A DNA stretch of 32,795 nt from Geitlerinema sp. S16 (lineage in GTDB: Bacteria; Cyanobacteriota; Cyanobacteriia; Cyanobacteriales; Geitlerinemataceae): contig JAABST010000048.1 in assembly GCA_011390275.1 (NCBI GenBank), positions 1-32,795 of the forward strand, written 5' to 3'. A program made the position numbers and the translations under genes. Shown piece by piece: positions 24,738 to 32,691 of the stretch. The first letter of the stretch is position 1. Every line of letters begins with the position of its first letter. The notes under the pieces are model-generated. The model was not told the origin of the DNA. It did no database searches and saw only the letters and a list, made by a program, of their open reading frames with translations.

Positions 24738-27700
24738 CTAGAAATCGCAAGAACGCCGTCCACAGAGCCAGTAGGTTTGCATCAGGCCGCGTCCTTTGAC
24801 CTCGATCGCACCGCGTGGCTCGAAGGTATAACGATCCTTGACCCGTTGATAAAACGACTCCGTCACCTGGATACTACCGGGCTGCCCATGAGATTCCATG
24901 CGGCTCGCGAGATTTACCGTATCGCCCCACAGATCGTAGGTAAACTTACGAATGCCGATGACCCCAGCTACAACCGGGCCGGTGTTGATACCAATGCGAA
25001 GCTTGAACGATTCGCCGTTTTCGCCCAGGGTTTGCGCGATCGCCCACTGCATTTCGAGCGCCATCTCGGCCATCGCTTCAGCATGATCATGCATAGATTG
25101 GGGAATCCCTCCGGCGACCATGTAGGCATCGCCGATCGTCTTGATTTTTTCGAGGCGATAGGCCAAGGCAAGCTGATCGAAGGTCGAGAAGATCTCGTTG
25201 AGGACATCAACGAGCTGGTTCGGTGGCATCTGAGCTGACAGGGTGGTGAAATCAACTAAGTCAGCAAACAGAATGGTGGCTTCCTCGAAGCGATCGGCGA
25301 TATGGGTTTCGTCCGCTTTGAGACGTTCCGCGATCGACTTGGGCAAGACGTTGAGCAAAAGCCGTTCGGATTTTTCTTGCTCGATGCGTAGGGCTTCCTC
25401 GGCGCGTTTGCGTTTGGTGATGTCTTGTACCGTACCTTCGTAGTACATCAGATAGCCCAATCGATCGCGCACCGCCCGAGCATTCTCGGAAATCCACATA
25501 ATCGATCCGTCCTTGCGATAGGCTTGGGACTCGAAATTGGCGATCGAGTTGTCTTGATTTAATAAGCGCAAGGACTCTTCATGGTGGGTGCGATCGACAT
25601 ACACCGACGCCATATCGCGCACCGAGGCTTGCAGATCGGCAAACGACTCATAGCCATACATCTCGATCAACGCGGGATTGGCATTGAGGCAAGTCCCATC
25701 GGGGGCGATCTGAAAAATCCCTTCCGCTGCATTTTCAAAAATACTGCGGAATTTTTCCTCCGCTTCCTGCAATGCATCGAGAACGCGCTTGCGTTCCGTC
25801 ACGTTACGTGCGACCCAAATCACGCAGTTATCCGGCATCGGCGACACACTGGCCGCAAACCAGACTTCGCGCTCGCCCTCGGGCGCTTCGGGGATTTCAA
25901 GGGAATATTCGAGGGAGACGGTTTGGCCGGAGTTGAGGGCGCGTTGAATGTGACGCACGAAGATGCTCGCTTTCGCAGGCGGGAACATTTCGTAGACGCT
26001 TTTGCCGAGGCGATCGGTGGTTGGACTATAGAGCGTTTCCGAGTTGGTCGTCACGATTTTGACGTAGTGGCCTTGGGCATCGAAGACCGTGATCACGTCG
26101 GTCATGGCGGCAAAGAGGGCGCGAAGCTCGGCTTCGGAGTTGCGTAAGGCGGCTTCGATGCGTTGACGTTCGCCGACTTCGAGCATCAAGCGCTGGTTGG
26201 ATTGGCGCAGGGCGGCGGTGCGTTCTTCGACGCGGCTTTCGAGTTCTTCGTTGGCACGCTGGAGGGCTTCCTGAGCCGTTTTACGATCGGTAATATCTTC
26301 GACCGTCCCCTCGTAATACTCGACGTTACCGTCAGCATCTCGCACCACACGAGCATTTTCAGAGATCCAGGTTGTCGTCCCGTCGCGACGATAAATTTGT
26401 TGCTCGAAGCCGACGATTTGCCCCTCTTGGTGGAGTTGATCGATCGCCTTGGCTCGCTGGCGCGGATTGACGTAGAGCTGCTGCTCGAAACCGCTGAGGC
26501 TGGCGATCATGACCTCGGGGGTTTCATAGCCGTAGATTCGAGCCAGGGCGGGGTTGGCGCTGAGGTAGTGACCATCGAGCGAGATTTGGAAGATCCCCTC
26601 AACGGCGTTCTCGAAAATGTTGCGGTATTTGGTTTCGGCTTGGCGCAGGGCGCTCAGGGCGCGGTGCTGTTCGGTGATGTCGATGCCGACGGTGAAGGTG
26701 GCGTTGCCGCGATCGTATTTTCGAGCGGCAATTAGATAGCTGCGGGTCTCGCCGTAGACTTTGGTGTCAATTTCTTTGAGGGCTTCTTGCGCCTCTTCAT
26801 CGGCAAAAAATTCGTTGAGGAAGCCTTTAAAGACCGCGCTCGTGCTGAGAAAGCCGATATCTTGGCCGCTAAAGGAATCGAGCGGTAGGTTAAAGGTTTC
26901 GGCCAGGTGGCGGTTAACGCCGATGTAGCGCAGGTCGCGATCGATCCACGACACCATCCCCGGTACAGCTTCGAGGATAGCCTGAAGTTGGTCTTTGGCC
27001 GAGAGCAGTTCGTTTTCAGCCCGACGACGATCGGTGATATCAATCCCGATCGTGAAAGCCGCGCGATCGTTGTCAAACTTTTGCGCCACGATCAGAAAAT
27101 TCCGCGTTTCGCCATTGACGATCGCCTTCACCTCCTGAGACGCCTCCTGGGTAGGAAATTCAAAAAAGGCTTGGACAAAATCCCGAAACTCCGTTCCGGC
27201 TCCCAGAAAACCAATATCTTGATTGACAAACTCCTCGGGTTCCGCATCGAAAAGTCTAGCAAGGTGGTGGTTAACCCCCAGATAGCAGAGATCAGAGCTA
27301 ATCCAGGAGACCACGCCGGGAACCGCTTCGAGCAGCGTTTCGAGCTGATTTTTGGCGCTACGTAGGGCATTTTCCGCCATGCTGCGCTCAACGATCTCAG
27401 CCACAAGCTGATCGTTGGCCTCGCGTAAGGCATTCGTGCGCTCATCAAGAGACTGTTGTAGACCAAACTCGGACGATGTCGCGAGGGCGTCTGCCGCGCG
27501 GCTCTCCGGGTCAAGCAGTGTCGGATCATCATCAGCCTCCGACGGCGATTCTCTCCCATCGGACTTGGAAGTGCTGGCGGTTGCTGCCGCATGACCTTCA
27601 AGCTGTGCAATCTTGGTTCGGAGCTGTTCTAGCTCTGAGATCAGTTCAGATTTTGTTTTGTCTGCATCATCTTGGATCACGTCACTTCGTTGCGTCTCGT

Positions 27701-27749
27701 GAGCGTCATCTCGCATACGATTGCGTTCGTCCACGGGGGAGGAGGTCAT
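24738..27749 (-). CDS. Soluble five-PAS class III adenylate cyclase
   Basis: A 1003-residue cytosolic cyclase that makes cAMP from ATP. The order is: acidic N-terminus with coiled coil (about 30-52 and 100-130), PAS1 (131-240), PAS2 (250-360), PAS3 (372-490), coiled coil, PAS4 (540-650), PAS5 (664-785), a linker helix (RLLLNVLPKSIAERL), and the catalytic domain (about 800-1003). The metal aspartates are D830 (FADLVDFT) and D874 (TIGDAYM). The purine-specifying pair is K870 and D939 (YDLWGD), the ATP-type pair, not the Glu/Cys pair of guanylate cyclases. The transition-state Asn and Arg lie in VNLASRM. PAS1/PAS2 are close copies, as are PAS3/PAS5. There is no TM segment. The ligand or cofactor of the PAS domains is not evident. 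Transcribed alone. Confidence 0.93.
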   Translation of the reverse strand: MTSSPVDERNRMRDDAHETQRSDVIQDDADKTKSELISELEQLRTKIAQLEGHAAATASTSKSDGRESPSEADDDPTLLDPESRAADALATSSEFGLQQSLDERTNALREANDQLVAEIVERSMAENALRSAKNQLETLLEAVPGVVSWISSDLCYLGVNHHLARLFDAEPEEFVNQDIGFLGAGTEFRDFVQAFFEFPTQEASQEVKAIVNGETRNFLIVAQKFDNDRAAFTIGIDITDRRRAENELLSAKDQLQAILEAVPGMVSWIDRDLRYIGVNRHLAETFNLPLDSFSGQDIGFLSTSAVFKGFLNEFFADEEAQEALKEIDTKVYGETRSYLIAARKYDRGNATFTVGIDITEQHRALSALRQAETKYRNIFENAVEGIFQISLDGHYLSANPALARIYGYETPEVMIASLSGFEQQLYVNPRQRAKAIDQLHQEGQIVGFEQQIYRRDGTTTWISENARVVRDADGNVEYYEGTVEDITDRKTAQEALQRANEELESRVEERTAALRQSNQRLMLEVGERQRIEAALRNSEAELRALFAAMTDVITVFDAQGHYVKIVTTNSETLYSPTTDRLGKSVYEMFPPAKASIFVRHIQRALNSGQTVSLEYSLEIPEAPEGEREVWFAASVSPMPDNCVIWVARNVTERKRVLDALQEAEEKFRSIFENAAEGIFQIAPDGTCLNANPALIEMYGYESFADLQASVRDMASVYVDRTHHEESLRLLNQDNSIANFESQAYRKDGSIMWISENARAVRDRLGYLMYYEGTVQDITKRKRAEEALRIEQEKSERLLLNVLPKSIAERLKADETHIADRFEEATILFADLVDFTTLSAQMPPNQLVDVLNEIFSTFDQLALAYRLEKIKTIGDAYMVAGGIPQSMHDHAEAMAEMALEMQWAIAQTLGENGESFKLRIGINTGPVVAGVIGIRKFTYDLWGDTVNLASRMESHGQPGSIQVTESFYQRVKDRYTFEPRGAIEVKGRGLMQTYWLCGRRSCDF

Positions 27750-28186
27750 GGCAGGTTCCCTGTTGTCTCAGCGTCGAATACCGATCGGACGGAAAATATC
27801 CAGATCCAGCGTTCGCAAATAATGCTCCCCTGAACGCATGATGCGCCTTAACGCCACTATAGCGAACTGCTCTAAGAAATTTCCAAGTGATGACAACAGA
27901 GAGTTCGGACTATGGACTGGGGAAGATCTAGGTTACGTGACGCAATGATCGAATTCTTAACCTCTGTTTTCAGGTCATGGCTTGGGAATTCCGGGTAAAT
28001 AATTCAGGCTGTTTTCGGTGTCCATGATTCGATTTGTTTCCGATTTATTTACATCGCTTTACCTGGTCTTAGAGTACTGCCAGAACATAATTGTTCACTG
28101 CTGGCCTAGGTTGCAGACAGGCTAGACAATCCTCAAACAAGGTAGGACGTTGATTTCGCTGGAGTACTTTTAAAAGAGTCAGGCTT
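27750..28186. other. 437-bp intergenic stretch without a gene
   Basis: This is the upstream region of the cyclase gene up to MITE copy 2. I see no open frame with coding character, no RNA gene and no repeat. The promoter of the cyclase must lie in its left part, but no pair of boxes stands out. Confidence 0.5.
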
Positions 28187-28304
28187 ATACGAAATCCGGC
28201 TGTGTACAGACTTAGATCGCCGCTCTGAGCGAACACCGCACTTCGACTCCGCTCAGTGCTCATAGGCGCTCTTTATTTTTCTAATACAGAACCGGATTTC
28301 GTAT
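28187..28304. mobile_element. MITE copy 2 (118 bp), inverted relative to copy 1
   Basis: Terminal inverted repeats ATACGAAATCCGG (28187-28199) and CCGGATTTCGTAT (28292-28304) bound a 118-bp element. Its reverse complement matches 6878-7019 except for point changes and the absence of the 24-bp internal insert. Its TIRs are one base pair longer and perfect. A TA dinucleotide occurs at both ends. The right end abuts the stop codon of the PEP-CTERM remnant: the TAA occupies 28304-28306 on the minus strand. Confidence 0.82.
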
Positions 28305-28453
28305 TAGGCGTGACGACGGCGTAGGCTGATGACCGATCCTGCGATCGCCAGTATACCCAGCACCGAAGCCGGTTCGGGGACACTTTCTGGCGTTTCCGGT
28401 TCGATTTCGGCGATCGTCACATCGACTTGCGCCTTCACACCAACCCCGTCATT
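28304..28453 (-). pseudogene. Headless PEP-CTERM gene remnant (C-terminal 49 codons)
   Basis: On the minus strand a frame runs from 28453 to the TAA at 28304-28306. It encodes a short mature-domain piece (GVKAQVDVTIAEIEPE), then VPEPAS, a hydrophobic segment (VLGILAIAGSVISL) and RRRHA, which is a complete PEP-CTERM sorting signal. Upstream there is an in-frame TAA at 28454-28456 and then the end of crtD, so no signal peptide or body remains. There is no ATG. I conclude that the 5' part was lost when this segment was joined to the crtD 3' end. The downstream border is MITE copy 2. Confidence 0.8.
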
Positions 28454-28459
28454 TTATTT

Positions 28460-30031
28460 TCAAAAACTGCGCTCTATCTGCCGTACCGCCGTGAGCGCAG
28501 AATAGCTCACCCCTGCCGTACCCTCGCCGGGATGGGTGCAGTCGCCGACGAGCCAGAGATTGGGGAGCGGCGTCCGGTTCGCGAAACCAAAGGGGCCAAA
28601 GGTCGGGACGCGCTGGCCGATGCCGCCGACCACTCCCCGATCGCGCCCGGTAAAGGTCTGGAACGTTTTCGGGGTGGCGGCTTCGGTGTAGACGATCGTC
28701 TCGGGCGTCAGGTTGAAATAGCTCGACAGACGGGCGATCGCCGTATCGGTATATTTTTGTTTGAGATCAGCGTAGGTGTCGTCATGCCACCAGCGATCGG
28801 TATCGGTAAACGAAGACGCGATAATCGTGGCGCGACCGTCGGGGGCGCGACCGTCGCCGGGACGGCTGACGGAGACAAACAGCGAGTTATTTTCGGCGAT
28901 CGGCTCGGCGGGATCGTAGAGAAATTGCAGATGCGGTGGGCAACCGTCGGGGATCGCGGCAGCGTCCACACCGAGATAAATCACGAACGCTCCGGAGGCG
29001 GGCGGCAAGGTTTCGACGCGCTGACGGTAGCCGCGCATCGATCGCGGTAACACCGGTCTCATCGTCGTCGGATCGATCGCGCTGGAGTCTTCGAGCAATG
29101 ACACCAGATTTTGTACTGTCACGTTTGCCACCACCGCATCGTATCTCTCCGTAAAGGTTTCGCCGGTTTTGACATTACGAATCGTTGCCGACACCACACG
29201 ATCGCCGTGCTGGGAATCCGTGGCGAGCTGCGTTACGGAATGACGCATTTTCAGCGTCCCGCCGTGGTATTCCAGCGCCGACACCAGACGATCGCTCAAC
29301 ACCTGCATACTGCCGTGGAGATGGTATAAACCCTGCGGGGTTTGCGAGACGCCGAGGGCAGTGGCCGCATAGAGAAAAGCGGTGTTTTCAGCGTCTACTT
29401 GGGAATAAAGCTTAAGCTGTAAATCGAGAAAGGTACGTAAACGCTGCTGTTTATCCAAGCCAAACAAACGCAACACATCCCCCACCGTCGCAAAGGTAAA
29501 CGGCACGGTGACCAGGGTATCGAGGCGCAACGCTTGGGTTAACTGCCATAGATCCCAGGAATCGCGCGGCGGCAACACGGGATCGCGCGACTGAAACGCC
29601 CAGCTCGCCTCGAACATCGTCTCCATCAGCCGCCAAAACGGTTCGCTGCCGGGAAACTGGCGCTGACGTTCAGCCCGCCATTTATCCCGATCGCGCCAAA
29701 TACTAACCGGCTCGGTTTCACCCGGAAGCACCACCGCACACGACGGATCGCAGGGCGTGGCCTCGGGCAGCTCGATCCCCAGCTCGCTAAAAATGCGGTG
29801 ATGAATGCCACCCGGTTCCAGTCCCGCCACCTGGGTCGCGCCCACGTCAAACGTAAAACCCCGACGCTGAAAGGTAGATGCACAGCCCCCCGGCACGATC
29901 GCCAAATCGTAAGCGCTGACGCGATATCCCCGCTTGGCGAGCAGAGCAGCGGCGGTCAGGCCGCCAATCCCCGCGCCGACAACGAGGATATGGGGGCGAG
30001 ATGAGGTTGGGGTACTGGGTGAGGAAGACAT
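28460..30031 (-). CDS. crtD: CrtD-type carotenoid C-3',4' desaturase (FAD-dependent)
   Basis: A 523-residue member of the phytoene-desaturase/CrtI-like flavoprotein family. The dinucleotide-binding motif GAGIGG is at 19-24, followed by the E/D equivalent in YDLAIVPGGCASTF. The C-terminal FAD motif lies in LPNLWLVGDCTHPGEGTAG. The long stretch GFTFDVGATQVAGLEPGGIH and the HLHGSMQVLSDRLVSALEYHGG segment match what I recall of the cyanobacterial CrtD group (Synechocystis slr1293 type), which introduces the C-3',4' double bond during myxol/myxoxanthophyll synthesis. A CrtH or CrtO relative is the main alternative. The enzyme acts at the membrane on carotenoid. No other carotenoid gene is nearby. 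Its stop lies 7 bp from the open part of the PEP-CTERM remnant, and a candidate operator lies just upstream of its start. Confidence 0.82.
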   Translation of the reverse strand: MSSSPSTPTSSRPHILVVGAGIGGLTAAALLAKRGYRVSAYDLAIVPGGCASTFQRRGFTFDVGATQVAGLEPGGIHHRIFSELGIELPEATPCDPSCAVVLPGETEPVSIWRDRDKWRAERQRQFPGSEPFWRLMETMFEASWAFQSRDPVLPPRDSWDLWQLTQALRLDTLVTVPFTFATVGDVLRLFGLDKQQRLRTFLDLQLKLYSQVDAENTAFLYAATALGVSQTPQGLYHLHGSMQVLSDRLVSALEYHGGTLKMRHSVTQLATDSQHGDRVVSATIRNVKTGETFTERYDAVVANVTVQNLVSLLEDSSAIDPTTMRPVLPRSMRGYRQRVETLPPASGAFVIYLGVDAAAIPDGCPPHLQFLYDPAEPIAENNSLFVSVSRPGDGRAPDGRATIIASSFTDTDRWWHDDTYADLKQKYTDTAIARLSSYFNLTPETIVYTEAATPKTFQTFTGRDRGVVGGIGQRVPTFGPFGFANRTPLPNLWLVGDCTHPGEGTAGVSYSALTAVRQIERSF

Positions 30032-30055
30032 GCGATCGGCTCAAAAAATGCAACA

Positions 30056-30075
30056 GTAACGTAACAGTTCGTTAC
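30056..30075 (-). promoter_or_regulatory. Inverted/direct GTAAC repeat at the crtD promoter
   Basis: Four related pentamers in a row read GTAAC, GTAAC, AGTTC, GTTAC. The outer GTAACG (30056-30061) and CGTTAC (30070-30075) form an inverted repeat with 8-bp spacing, 25-44 bp before the crtD ATG. A minus-strand GATAAT box lies at 30076-30081, so the repeat would cover the transcription start, which fits a repressor site. The remaining bases to 30372 (about 300 bp) show no gene. Confidence 0.4.
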
Positions 30076-30372
30076 ATTATCCTAGCGAAATTTTGGGTCA
30101 CGCTGGCGATCGAAGCTGGTCGGACGTCTAGCCTGCGTCAGTCCTGTCACCCTGACTTCGCATCACGACCCCGTGCATAACCAGCGCTGGCCTCCTATTA
30201 TTTTGGTTATTTTGGTGCGCGACTTGGTTAAGTTTGAGGCACGTTTAGGTGTAGGACACCCATTACAGTCCTGTTTTTTCGTAAAATATACGTAGAGACG
30301 TTGGCGATCGTGCAAGCTCTTTGACCGATGCGTAAAAGGACATGGCGATCGCTCTCGATCCAGGAGGCCACC

Positions 30373-30891
30373 ATGCAACGACACACCTATGATTCAAATT
30401 ATCCGAGTCCCAATACTCCCGCATCTTCCCTGTCCTCAGGGCTAGACTGGCGATCATGGCTGCACTGGCTGGGCTGGACGTTACCGATCGCGATCGGGCT
30501 CTTCGCCACAGTTCCCACGTCCGCCCAAAGCGAAACCTCGGCATTTAGCCTAGCCGCAGGCTTTGAAGCTCGCCGCGTGGCGCTACCCGAACGGGTGGCA
30601 CTCCAGCACACCACTGACTGCGGCTACATTTCAGCCGAGCCAACCGTCATGGTCACCCTCGAAGAGGACTTCTTCTATCTCAATTTCAACCCGATCGACG
30701 CAACCCCAGAAACAACCCTACTCGTCATCAGCATGGATAACGATGGCGAACGCTTTTGTTCGCGGGGCGAGGTTGGCCAAAGCGGTTACTGGCGTGCGGG
30801 AACCTACGCGGTTTACATCGGCGGCGTTACCGAACGTGCTGCGCAGACGATGGTGAATACTGACGCGCTAGAGATTTCCGAACTCCCCTAG
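30373..30891 (+). CDS. Small exported protein of unknown function
   Basis: I start this gene at the ATG at 30373 because a strong AGGAGG ribosome-binding site ends 6 bp before it. The frame is open back to 30328 but that extension lacks any such site. The 172-residue product has a long hydrophilic lead (1-26), a hydrophobic core (about 29-46) and a signal-peptidase site after TSA at 51, so it should be exported. The mature part (about 120 residues) has two cysteines (C63-type position in TTDCGY and the later RFCSRGE) that may form a disulphide, and a beta-rich pattern with YLNFNPIDA, LLVISMDNDGERFC and GTYAVYIGG. These are loosely reminiscent of bacterial pre-peptidase or lectin-like beta-sandwiches. 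I do not recognise the family. petN follows 181 bp downstream. Confidence 0.72.
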   Translation: MQRHTYDSNYPSPNTPASSLSSGLDWRSWLHWLGWTLPIAIGLFATVPTSAQSETSAFSLAAGFEARRVALPERVALQHTTDCGYISAEPTVMVTLEEDFFYLNFNPIDATPETTLLVISMDNDGERFCSRGEVGQSGYWRAGTYAVYIGGVTERAAQTMVNTDALEISELP

Positions 30892-31072
30892 TCGCGCGAC
30901 TGTTCTAATCTCGGGGAAGCTGTTGAACGCCCGACTCAACAAAAAAGCTAGAAACTGCAACCCTTGCTGAATAAGCGCTAGATATTGAATTGAAGATAGT
31001 CCCTAGATCTGACGTGAACTCATGGCCTATGATTGTTAGTGAAATTTATATCGATTCTGGCATTTTAAATCC

Positions 31073-31162
31073 ATGGATATTTTAAGCTTGGGCTGGGCTG
31101 GAATGCTGGCTATGTTCTCGTTCTCGATTTCGCTCGTCGTTTGGGCGCGTGGCGGTCTCTAA
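31073..31162 (+). CDS. petN: Cytochrome b6f complex subunit PetN (29 aa)
   Basis: PetN (subunit VIII) is a single-helix small subunit required for a stable cytochrome b6f complex in the thylakoid membrane. The 29-codon frame reads MDILSLGWAGMLAMF followed by SFSISLVVWARGGL and a TAA stop. It matches the family in length and in its fixed points: MDI-L-LGW at the N-terminus, S-S/M-V-V-W in the second half of the helix, and a basic residue plus G-L at the end. The usual W-G-R-N-G-L ending is W-A-R-G-G-L here. It is too short for routine gene callers. It appears monocistronic: a terminator hairpin lies about 140 bp downstream at 31303-31333, and about 180 bp of non-coding DNA precedes it. Confidence 0.92.
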   Translation: MDILSLGWAGMLAMFSFSISLVVWARGGL

Positions 31163-31302
31163 TACGGCCTCTGAAATCGATGTCACTCTGGTGGCGGTGA
31201 TGATTGATCCTCGTTTTGGGTCGTATTTCATCCCGCTGCATGAAATTTAATCGTTGATTAAGTCCTGGCGATCGCCGTTTCCCACATCAACCGATCAACC
31301 TC

Positions 31303-31333
31303 AAAGCGAAGCCGATCTCAGCTTCGCTTTTTT
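31303..31333 (+). terminator. Rho-independent terminator downstream of petN
   Basis: AAAGCGAAGC (31303-31312) pairs perfectly with GCTTCGCTTT (31321-31330) around an 8-nt loop, followed by TTT and further T-runs. The A-run on the opposite arm means it may also end transcription of the minus-strand anti-sigma gene, whose stop lies 58 bp away. Confidence 0.85.
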
Positions 31334-31390
31334 GCGCTTTTTTTGATTTTGTAACCCTCCAAGATTTCTAACTCATTACACGACGCAACC

Positions 31391-32434
31391 CTAGCGGGAC
31401 ACCATCTGATAACGGATCGAGCCGATCGTCTCCAGTTGTCCCCGTGGCATCTCGGCCACCAGCGCATAATCAAAGCCCTCATGTGACCACAGGATAATTT
31501 CCGGCTTTCCCGCTTGTCGAACATGTAATCGCCCTTGGGTTGCGCCCGGTAAGATGAGCGGATCGCCAGGGGTTCCGACCTGGTATAGCGAGAGTTTGCG
31601 CCCGTCCTCCGTCTGATAGCTGAAGCGGAAGCCGGGAATCTTGCCAAGCTTGCAAAAGGAACCACTAATCAGCCGTACGCCAGGGTTGTTGAGGACGGGC
31701 AAGGTGGGCGCAAACTCAAACTCGTCTTGAAATTGCTGCACAATTTCGAGGATTTTGGACGTTTGGAAGGCGCTACCATGGCTCGTATTCTGGGTCGCTT
31801 GGCGATGGTCTTCGATCAGCCGATCGAACTGCCAAAGGCTCGCCAATGTAGCATCGGGCTGGAGAATGGGCATATTATCGGCAATCTGTGCGTCGGCGGC
31901 AGCTTCGAGGGCGCTAATCTGATTGCGAGCCTCGATCAGTGCCGTGCGTGTGACGGCAAGATCGCGATACATTTGCCAGTTCATCAGCCCGAAGACGATC
32001 GCGGCAGCGGCAGCCCCTCGCTCCAGCCATCGACGGTGTCGCAACGTTCCTGTTGATTGAGCGGATGGAGTTGGTCTAGGGAATTTCGCCGATCGCCCAT
32101 CGGCCTGTTGTGGAGCCTGTTGTGAGGGTTGTTCTGAGGTTGGTGATGGTTGAGCGATCGATCGCAAATCGTCTGGGTGCGGAGAGGCCGCGATCGGCTC
32201 GGTATCGGTAATAGTCGTTAATAACTGAGTGCGTAAATCGATCGGTAGATCGACCTCGGCCAAGGCATAGGGGATCACGCCGAGAATGTCATACAGTTGA
32301 TCGATCTCTACGGCAAACTCCGGGTGTTGACTCACATACTGTTGCAATATTTCGGCCTCTTCCGATGAGAGGTTGCCAAGCACATAGCCCGCTGCTAATT
32401 CATTCATGCGTTCTTGCGAGTCTTCCCGTGACAC
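31391..32434 (-). CDS. Anti-sigma factor (membrane-bound)
   Basis: A 347-residue, single-pass membrane protein. The N-terminal helical domain (ELAAGYVLGNLSSEEAEIL at 12-30, then QQYVSQHPEFAVEIDQLYDI) has the appearance of an anti-sigma domain. It lacks the H-x3-C-x2-C zinc motif, so it would be a zinc-free type. A Pro/Gln/Ser-rich linker (75-130) precedes TM helix 139-156, a short coiled coil (160-178), and a C-terminal extracytoplasmic region (about 230-347) that ends in a compact beta-rich sensor-like domain. In the family such proteins hold an ECF/group-4 sigma factor at the membrane until stress. It lies 257 bp downstream of the sigma-factor gene on the same strand, the usual order for a sigma/anti-sigma pair. 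Confidence 0.8.
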   Translation of the reverse strand: MSREDSQERMNELAAGYVLGNLSSEEAEILQQYVSQHPEFAVEIDQLYDILGVIPYALAEVDLPIDLRTQLLTTITDTEPIAASPHPDDLRSIAQPSPTSEQPSQQAPQQADGRSAKFPRPTPSAQSTGTLRHRRWLERGAAAAAIVFGLMNWQMYRDLAVTRTALIEARNQISALEAAADAQIADNMPILQPDATLASLWQFDRLIEDHRQATQNTSHGSAFQTSKILEIVQQFQDEFEFAPTLPVLNNPGVRLISGSFCKLGKIPGFRFSYQTEDGRKLSLYQVGTPGDPLILPGATQGRLHVRQAGKPEIILWSHEGFDYALVAEMPRGQLETIGSIRYQMVSR

Positions 32435-32537
32435 GAGCGTGATCCTCCCGATTCAAATCTCGATAACAGTCAAGTGTTCAGTTTAGGTGCGAATTATTGA
32501 GTGTGAAGGCGGTTTAAGCCCGAGATGCTGGATGGAC

Positions 32538-32570
32538 GGCGGATTGCTGGCGGATTGATAGCGAATTGCT
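32538..32570. repeat. 3 x 11-bp imperfect tandem repeat
   Basis: GGCGGATTGCT, GGCGGATTGAT and AGCGAATTGCT follow directly at 32538, 32549 and 32560, in the gap between the sigma and anti-sigma genes. There is no coding role. Confidence 0.85.
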
Positions 32571-32593
32571 GTATGAGCAATCTTCGATATAAG

Positions 32594-32614
32594 TGGCAAA
32601 TGGCAAATGGCAAA
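32594..32614. repeat. 3 x 7-bp tandem repeat TGGCAAA
   Basis: Three perfect copies of TGGCAAA at 32594-32614, 23 bp after the 11-bp repeats. It is of the short heptamer repeat class known from cyanobacterial intergenic DNA. Confidence 0.9.
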
Positions 32615-32691
32615 TTGCTGAATTGCACATTACGGGAGCAGCGATGAAACCGAATCGAATCGAGAATACGCACCTCCATCCACGATTCGCA

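Noticed and set aside
25581..26735. Two plus-strand open frames (188 and 190 codons) opposite the cyclase gene
   Set aside because: Both are mirror frames of the PAS region on the opposite strand. Their internal similarity reflects the PAS duplications, not real coding.
28427..29050. Plus-strand 207-codon frame over the crtD 3' end
   Set aside because: It is antisense to conserved CrtD sequence, without ribosome-binding site or recognisable domain.
30328..30372. Upstream start for the small exported protein
   Set aside because: The extension lacks a ribosome-binding site, whereas AGGAGG precedes the ATG at 30373.
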